The notes under the pieces are model-generated. The model was not told the origin of the DNA. It did not search any database and saw only the letters and a program-made list of their open reading frames with translations. From Planctomycetota bacterium (GTDB taxonomy: Bacteria > Planctomycetota > Planctomycetia > Pirellulales > Pirellulaceae), in the NCBI GenBank assembly GCA_016872725.1, contig VGZC01000048.1, forward strand, positions 1-46,793: a stretch of DNA of 46,793 nt. The letters run 5' to 3'. Positions 41,379 to 46,793 of the stretch are shown one piece after another. The first letter of the stretch is position 1, and every line of letters begins with the position of its first letter. The position numbers and the translations under genes were made by a program.

Positions 41379-42611
41379 ATGCGTCCCGGTCCACGGCGTC
41401 GCGGCATGACGCTCGTCGAACTGCTGATTGTGATCAGCGTATCGGTGCTGCTGTTGGCGGTCGCCGTGCCCCTCCTGCGCATTTCGGTGCAAGGGCGGAA
41501 AGTGCGCGAGGCATCCCGGCAACTCAACGCGCTCATCACGCGGGTCAAGGCGCGGGCGGCCGAGTTGGGTCGGCCGGTCGGACTCCTCCTACGACGGGGC
41601 GATACGGCGTTTGCCACCGGCTCGTTCTACGCGACGCAGCTTTTTGTCGCGGAGAGCCCCATTCCGTACGCAGGCGACGAAGCGACGGCGTTCGCTCGGA
41701 TCCCCGCGCCAACGGCTCCGGGCATCCCTGTACGCATGAATCCACCGCCCGCCGCGACGTTCACGTCACCGCTCTACGTCGAAGCCTTGCATCGCCCGTT
41801 CACGGCCCGCGTGCAGGGCAGCGCGTTGCTTCCGAGCATTGTCTCCGTCGGCGACATGATCCAATTCGACTTCAAGGGGATCGTCTACGAGATCCTCGAG
41901 ATCGTCGTGCCCGACGCGGCCAACAACCCCGATATCGTCGACCTGTGGTTCCGCGTTCCGCCGCGCCGCGCGCTGCCGGTCGGCGTCGGCGCGCCGCCGC
42001 CGATGGTGGATGTCGGATACCAGATCCAGCGCAGTCCGGTGCGGCTTGGCACGTTCAGTTCCACCGGCCAGACGACCATCCGCACGGGCGCCCTTCCGGT
42101 CAATTTGCCCAACGGAATCGTCGTCGATCTCTCGGTCTCGGGTATGGAACCCGACTTCAACCAATTCACGGCCGCCGACCCGGCGGACATGAACACATGG
42201 ACGCCGTCGGGCACGCCCGACGACACGGACATCGTGATCCTGTTCGAGCCTGACGGAACCGTGCAATGCGTGTATTCCAGCATTTATCAACCGGGCTCGC
42301 CGCCCGTCCTGCGGCTCGTCCGCACCGAGCCGACGGGCACGATCTTCTTGCTCGTCGGCCGAATCGAACAGGTTCTGCCGGGCGGGGACGCGTTCGCGCG
42401 CGGCCCCGAGGAGTTTTCGAATTTGATGGACGCCGACAATCTCTGGGTGGCCATCGCGCACCGCACGGGCAAGGTGACGACGGCGGAGAACAACGATCTG
42501 GTCGCCTACGCTCCGTCGGTCGGGACGCCCGTCCCGCCGCTCTTGATGCCCGGCCTCTTGGCGACGGCCCGGCAATTCGCCATCTCCGCGCAAGATATCG
42601 GGGGACGCTAG
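41379..42611 (+). CDS. third pseudopilin (GspH-like)
   Basis: This 410-residue protein starts at ATG 41379, 6 bp after the previous stop, without a visible ribosome-binding site (coupled translation likely). The prepilin site is RRRG/MTLVELLIVIS with Gly -1 and Glu +5. The hydrophobic helix (LLLAVAVPLLRISV) and REASRQLNALITRVKARAAE resemble GspH/FimT minor pseudopilins, followed by a long beta-rich exported domain. An in-frame Gly-Arg end precedes TAG. Its stop and the next GTG start are one base apart. Confidence 0.86.
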   Translation: MRPGPRRRGMTLVELLIVISVSVLLLAVAVPLLRISVQGRKVREASRQLNALITRVKARAAELGRPVGLLLRRGDTAFATGSFYATQLFVAESPIPYAGDEATAFARIPAPTAPGIPVRMNPPPAATFTSPLYVEALHRPFTARVQGSALLPSIVSVGDMIQFDFKGIVYEILEIVVPDAANNPDIVDLWFRVPPRRALPVGVGAPPPMVDVGYQIQRSPVRLGTFSSTGQTTIRTGALPVNLPNGIVVDLSVSGMEPDFNQFTAADPADMNTWTPSGTPDDTDIVILFEPDGTVQCVYSSIYQPGSPPVLRLVRTEPTGTIFLLVGRIEQVLPGGDAFARGPEEFSNLMDADNLWVAIAHRTGKVTTAENNDLVAYAPSVGTPVPPLLMPGLLATARQFAISAQDIGGR

Positions 42612-42612
42612 C

Positions 42613-43854
42613 GTGTCAACGGGTGCCGGCAACGAACGAACGAACGAACGCGCGGCGCGGCGCGGCGTCACATTGCTCGAAGTCATGTTCTCGATCGGCG
42701 TCGCGACCGTGGGCCTGCTGAGCGTAATCGCCCTGTTTCCGCTCGGCGCGTATCGCATGCGCAAGGGCATCGCATCCGATCGGGCCGGCGCCATGGGCCA
42801 GAGCGCGGTGGCCGAGTTCGACGTGCGGGGCATGGGGCGCCCCGACATGTGGGCCGTGTGGAATCCCAACGCCGGTGTCAATGCGTTCGTTCCGTTCGTG
42901 AGCAACCCGGCCGTGTGGGCGCTTCCGGTCGCGTTTCCCGTGCCCTTGACCGGCGTCGGCGCGTCGTTCTGCATCGATCCGCAATACGTCGCCCGCGCCG
43001 TCAACGACGGCCATACGCTGCCCACGCTGTTCCCGGACGTTCCGACCGCCGTGTTACCGCTCGACCAATCACCCGAACCGCGCATGGCGCGGGTCACGCT
43101 GCGCACCACGCCCGGCGCGTCACCCGTGCTGGCCGGCAATCCCAATCCGCTTTTCACCATCCCGCGCACCGTCGCGGACGAGATCTTCTTCCTGAACGAC
43201 GATCTCCTTTTTGAACGGCCGACCGACGCGACGCAGCCGCCGGTCGGCGTATTCAGCTACGATCTGAACGCGAATCCGGAAAAGCGGCAGTATGAGGGAA
43301 GCATGTCATGGCTCGCGACGCTCAGCCCGATCCTCGCCGCGACCGGAGGCCCCGCGCACGAAAATCTTTATACGCTGTCGATCGTCGTTTTCGAGAACCG
43401 GAACCTTGATACCGATATCAAGGCCAATGTCGACGTCACCATGGAGCCGATCGAAACCGTGCTGAACGTCCCGATCTTCTCGGGCTTGGGCGGTGGCGGA
43501 GGCGATGTGACGTTCGCGACGCGACCCGGACGACCCAAAGAGGACCTCGAACAGATCCGGCCCGGATCATGGGTCATGCTCGGCGCGCGGCTTCGAGACC
43601 CGGAGACTCCGGCGACTCCGGGCGCGGCCGTATTCCGATGGTACAAGATCGAGTCGGTCGACGCCGAGTCGGTTTTGGATACGACGCAGACGCTTGATCC
43701 CAACTACGATGTCTGGGGACGCGAGGTGTTCCTCGACGGCGGTGATTGGAATCCGAACGTCGCGTTCCCGACGCAAGCGACCATCCTCAGCGGGGTCGTC
43801 GCCGTATTTGAAAAGACGATTCGCCTCGAAAACTCGTCGCTCTGGACTCCTTGA
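42613..43854 (+). CDS. fourth pseudopilin (GspI/PilV-like) with repeats in the leader-peptide codons
   Basis: This 413-residue protein starts at GTG 42613 behind GGGGGA. The leader (about 18 residues: STGAGNERTNERAARRG) ends at RRG/VTLLEVMFSIGVATVG, a GspI/PilV-like prepilin site with Glu +5. FPLGAYRMRKG follows the helix. Five AACG copies and three CGCGG copies lie in the leader codons, so slippage would shift the frame before the helix. The exported part is long and Pro/Asn-rich (VWNPNAGVNAFVPF). It precedes the GspK-like gene by 47 bp. Confidence 0.83.
   Translation: MSTGAGNERTNERAARRGVTLLEVMFSIGVATVGLLSVIALFPLGAYRMRKGIASDRAGAMGQSAVAEFDVRGMGRPDMWAVWNPNAGVNAFVPFVSNPAVWALPVAFPVPLTGVGASFCIDPQYVARAVNDGHTLPTLFPDVPTAVLPLDQSPEPRMARVTLRTTPGASPVLAGNPNPLFTIPRTVADEIFFLNDDLLFERPTDATQPPVGVFSYDLNANPEKRQYEGSMSWLATLSPILAATGGPAHENLYTLSIVVFENRNLDTDIKANVDVTMEPIETVLNVPIFSGLGGGGGDVTFATRPGRPKEDLEQIRPGSWVMLGARLRDPETPATPGAAVFRWYKIESVDAESVLDTTQTLDPNYDVWGREVFLDGGDWNPNVAFPTQATILSGVVAVFEKTIRLENSSLWTP
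42631..42650 (+). repeat. tetranucleotide repeat (AACG)5 inside a pseudopilin gene
   Basis: Five uninterrupted AACG copies occupy codons 7-13 of the fourth pseudopilin and are followed immediately by three CGCGG copies (42651-42665). Unit lengths of 4 and 5 are not multiples of three, so copy-number change would switch the reading frame. Confidence 0.85.
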
Positions 43855-43901
43855 ATGGTTCGCGAGTCCCGATGAGGTGATCGATGCGATCGGAGGCCAC
43901 C

Positions 43902-46793
43902 ATGCGGATCCCCCCGGTGAATCGACTCGGCGCGCGGCGTCGCGGTGTCGTGCTGCTCGTCGTGCTGACGCTCCTCTCGCTCTTCGTCGTGATCGGAACG
44001 ACGTTCCTGCTGGTGGCGAGCCACTACATGCGGGGCGCGCAAAGCCAGGCCCGCGTCGGCATGTACGGCGATCCTCCGCAAAAACTGCTCGACACGGCCC
44101 TCTATCAGGTCGTCCGGGGCACGCGCGATCCGAACTCGAACATCGGCACGAACGACCTGCTCGCCGACCTCTACGGGCTCGACGGGTTCATCGCCTACGC
44201 GGGCATCGTGAACGTCGCCGGGAACACGATGACATTGCACGTTCCGGTTCCCGAGGTGATTCCGAACCAGGGCTACCCTTACAGCGCGCCGCCGAGCCAA
44301 TCGGTCGGCGATTTCGTGTTCTGGCGGACGATCACGGACCGCCGGACGGCGTATTTCCCGCAAACGCTGCCGACAGATGATAGCGGCCGTCCGCCGAATA
44401 CGCCCACGCATCAGGCTCCGTGGATGTTCGGTTATTACATGGGCCAGCATCTGACGTTCATCAACGTGCTCCCCAATCCGGCGATTCCGGCCGTCGTGCC
44501 TCCCCACGGCCTGCGCAACAACACTGTGCCGATCACATCGTACGCGCGGCGCATCAGCGCATCGCCGCCGACCGCTCCGTTCCCGTTCAGCGACCTGCCG
44601 CTCGATTCGAACGGCCAGTACGAGTACGCGGAGATCCGGGTGACGTGGCCGAACAACGCGTATCAGGCGCCGAGCCTGAACGCGATCGCGGGCAACGCGG
44701 CCAACGCGGTCGTCACGATCCTCGTCAATGGACGTCCTTACAACGGCCTGCCGAACAACGTCGCGTATCCCGACGAATCGTACGATGCCGTCGACGACTC
44801 GAATCTGTACCTCGCCGATCCGATCGACTTGACGCAACCGTCGTTCCGCGGACTCGGGCCTCCGGAGGTCAATCTGAATCCCGCATCGGTGGACACGGAC
44901 GGCGATGGAACGCGCGACGCGCGTTGGATCGACATTGGGCTTCCGCTCCAGACGGGCCGAAACGGGCGCCAAGTCCGGCCGCTGGTCGCCGTCCGGTGCG
45001 TCGATCTGGACGGTCGCATCAACGTGAACTTCCACGGAAGCGGCTCGCACCTGACCACACCCGCAACCTGGACGATTCTCGATTCGGGGGGGACACCGCG
45101 TTACCGCCCGTCGCGCGGCAACGCGTCGACCGATCCGCAGTACTCGAACACGTTCTCGATTGCATCGCGGGGCCAGGGTAGCGGCGTGGGGCCCGCCGAT
45201 GTCACGCTGTTTGACGTGCTGGCGCAAGCGGCCCATGACGCGATGCCGGCGCTGGCCAACAACGTGAAGGAAGGCGCGGCCGCGACCTGGTACGCGCAGT
45301 TGCTCGCCATGCGGTACGGCACGGGCGCGACGCCGGGTATCGTCGGCGACGATGCGGCCACGGTCGGTTCGCCTTCCGAACTCAAATTCCGCAACTACCT
45401 CGCGTCGTCGTCGTTCATCGATTTCCACAGCGCGCTGCGGTACGGCATGGATCCTCGAGGCATGCCCGCGCTCGAGCCACCCTATCATCCAAGCCCCTTG
45501 ATCGATTCGCCGTATGAACTCCGCGCCGACGCGATGCGCGGTTACGCGCCGGGCGCCAATGATACGCTCTTCGGCCTCGCCGAGCTCGAACGCCTGTTGC
45601 GCGCGTCGGACTGGGATGCGAACGCGATCCCTTCGCGTTTGCTGAACCCGGTCCTCTATGACATCGACGGCGACGGCAATCTCGACCCGCTCATGCTCGG
45701 CGCGATGCCAAGTTTCCGCAATTCGATCACGACCGAGAGCTGGGACCTGGGACTCCTCAAGATCCAAAAGGAAGTGAATAAGGGAGGTCCGGCGCTGGAA
45801 CCGACCAACGCCTTTGTGGAACTGGTGGAACCGTTCCTGCCCAACAACCTGACTCCCGACCAGATGCGGGCCTTAATGGAGCGGTTGGTAACGGAACGGA
45901 CGCTGCCGCCCGAGGTCGTCTACGGCATGCCGCTCGACTTGAACCGGCCGTTGACGCAGCTCAACCTCGCCAATCCCAATGCCTATACCGATCGCCAGCT
46001 CCTGGCTCGCCAGCTCTATGTGCTCATGCTCGTCGTCGGCAATGTGACGGATCCCGCCGAATACGCGCGGATCGCGCAGTGGGCGATCAACGTCGTCGAT
46101 TTCCGGGACCAGGATTCGGTCATGACGCCATTCGAATACGACACGAATCCGTTCAACGGCTGGGATGTGGACCAAGACCTGACGACGACGAACGAGACGG
46201 CCGAGCGGGCGGTGGTCTGGGGATGCGAGCGCCCCGAACTGCTGATCACCGAGGCGTTCGCGTGGCACGACGTGCGTGTGAACCGGTCGGGTACGACCTG
46301 GCAGCAGCCGTATCGGCCTCGCGGAGCGGCATTTGTCGAACTGTATAATCCGTGGGCGACGTCGAGCCACGGATCGGATTTGAATCCGTGGGGCGTGAAT
46401 TTCAGCAGCGGCGTCGCCATCACGCGGACCGCGCCCGGCGGCGCCCCGGTGTGGAGGCTCGAATTCCTTCGCGGCAGTGAGACCCGATACGCCTATTTCA
46501 CGAGCCCTGTCGGAAGCAACGCGCCGATGCCGCCGGAAGGCACGTACTTCTCCAACACCACGTCCAATCCGCTCTTCATTATGCCGGGGCAGTACGGTGT
46601 CGTCGGATCGGTCGGTTGGCCGATCGACCCCAACTCGGTCGGTTTCAACTCGGACATCGACAACGACGGCCAGAACGACTTCGTCAATCCGCTGGGTCTT
46701 CCGGTGGGCGCCGTCGTTCCGCCGGAGCCCGACTATCTGACGTCGCGTCGGGTCCAGATGAGTTTCGGGCCGAATGGACAAACCTATCTCACG
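43902..46793 (+). CDS. very large GspK-like minor pseudopilin, cut by the window end
   Basis: At least 964 residues start at ATG 43902 behind GGAGG (spacing 5). A prepilin-like leader ends RRRG/VVLLVVLTLLSLF, with no Glu at +5, as in GspK. Then come FVVIGTTFLLVASHYM and a very long exported domain: NPASVDTDGDGTRDARWIDIGLP, a Ca-binding-like DIDGDGNLDP, INVVDFRDQD and later ITEAFAWHDVRVN and AAFVELYNPW, a lamin-tail-like strand as in Verru_Chthon cassette proteins. The frame is still open at the right edge. Such size suggests a surface-exposed tip or adhesin-like role rather than a simple pseudopilin. Confidence 0.82.
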   Translation, partial: MRIPPVNRLGARRRGVVLLVVLTLLSLFVVIGTTFLLVASHYMRGAQSQARVGMYGDPPQKLLDTALYQVVRGTRDPNSNIGTNDLLADLYGLDGFIAYAGIVNVAGNTMTLHVPVPEVIPNQGYPYSAPPSQSVGDFVFWRTITDRRTAYFPQTLPTDDSGRPPNTPTHQAPWMFGYYMGQHLTFINVLPNPAIPAVVPPHGLRNNTVPITSYARRISASPPTAPFPFSDLPLDSNGQYEYAEIRVTWPNNAYQAPSLNAIAGNAANAVVTILVNGRPYNGLPNNVAYPDESYDAVDDSNLYLADPIDLTQPSFRGLGPPEVNLNPASVDTDGDGTRDARWIDIGLPLQTGRNGRQVRPLVAVRCVDLDGRINVNFHGSGSHLTTPATWTILDSGGTPRYRPSRGNASTDPQYSNTFSIASRGQGSGVGPADVTLFDVLAQAAHDAMPALANNVKEGAAATWYAQLLAMRYGTGATPGIVGDDAATVGSPSELKFRNYLASSSFIDFHSALRYGMDPRGMPALEPPYHPSPLIDSPYELRADAMRGYAPGANDTLFGLAELERLLRASDWDANAIPSRLLNPVLYDIDGDGNLDPLMLGAMPSFRNSITTESWDLGLLKIQKEVNKGGPALEPTNAFVELVEPFLPNNLTPDQMRALMERLVTERTLPPEVVYGMPLDLNRPLTQLNLANPNAYTDRQLLARQLYVLMLVVGNVTDPAEYARIAQWAINVVDFRDQDSVMTPFEYDTNPFNGWDVDQDLTTTNETAERAVVWGCERPELLITEAFAWHDVRVNRSGTTWQQPYRPRGAAFVELYNPWATSSHGSDLNPWGVNFSSGVAITRTAPGGAPVWRLEFLRGSETRYAYFTSPVGSNAPMPPEGTYFSNTTSNPLFIMPGQYGVVGSVGWPIDPNSVGFNSDIDNDGQNDFVNPLGLPVGAVVPPEPDYLTSRRVQMSFGPNGQTYLT

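Noticed and set aside
43704-45767. 687-codon minus-strand open frame
   Set aside because: It is antisense to the fourth pseudopilin and the GspK-like gene; Arg/Val-rich shadow without signals.

Overview
The window is a G+C-rich (about two thirds by eye) chromosomal segment from a member of the Planctomycetota. The assignment rests on lineage-typical families: a DUF1080 / PVC-type dehydrogenase / HEAT / cytochrome c fusion, a BBP7-like beta-barrel, a PQQ-propeller protein beginning GDWPQFLGP, a Trx/PDZ protein with an in-frame TGA, zinc-ribbon/membrane proteins, and a type II secretion/type IV pilus cluster with very long pseudopilins. No rRNA, tRNA, CRISPR array or insertion sequence was found. 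Genes are dense on both strands, with many 4-17 nt overlaps.

Layout. 1-557: a repeat-rich, nearly gene-free stretch with a possible 41-residue membrane protein. 558-4265: a secreted sugar-degradation-type fusion protein. 4277-6355 (minus): a coupled three-gene unit made of a 4-TM protein with an arrestin-like tail, a small arrestin-like protein and a P-loop ATPase. 6476-9123: a secreted PQQ-propeller protein and an outer-membrane barrel protein. 9377-12195: a degenerate OLD-like ATPase/TOPRIM protein coupled by an ATGA overlap to an RmlD-like SDR that lacks the catalytic lysine. 12180-19584: core functions (Nudix hydrolase, citrate synthase, CYTH phosphatase/cyclase, parvulin lipoprotein, Mfd). 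19799-20185: a PilZ protein. 20286-24347: a GH84 glucosaminidase, a DegT-type aminotransferase and a divergent orphan PTS EIIC of the chitobiose/cellobiose family. 24354-26015 (minus): a small gene followed by a HemY-type protoporphyrinogen oxidase interrupted by an in-frame TGA. 26231-27469: a Trx/PDZ protein whose CxxC-like site is TGA-x-x-Cys, a good selenocysteine candidate with a stem-loop directly after the TGA. 27479-32184 (minus): exported or membrane proteins of unknown role.

32633-46793 (plus) is the largest coherent system: two GspE/PilB-type ATPases flanking a PilT-type ATPase, a GspF/PilC platform protein with an unusual two-helix insertion, four pseudopilins and a very large GspK-like protein that runs off the window. 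Several of its intergenic leaders carry tandem arrays built around an AAAAC core, different in unit length at each position.

The items most worth following are the probable selenoprotein and its stem-loop, the TGA inside hemY next door, the coupled OLD-like/SDR pair with both active sites eroded, the arrestin-like/ATPase operon, the orphan EIIC, and the leader arrays and tetranucleotide repeat in the pilus/secretion cluster. No database search was possible; family names come from motifs and recalled family features.
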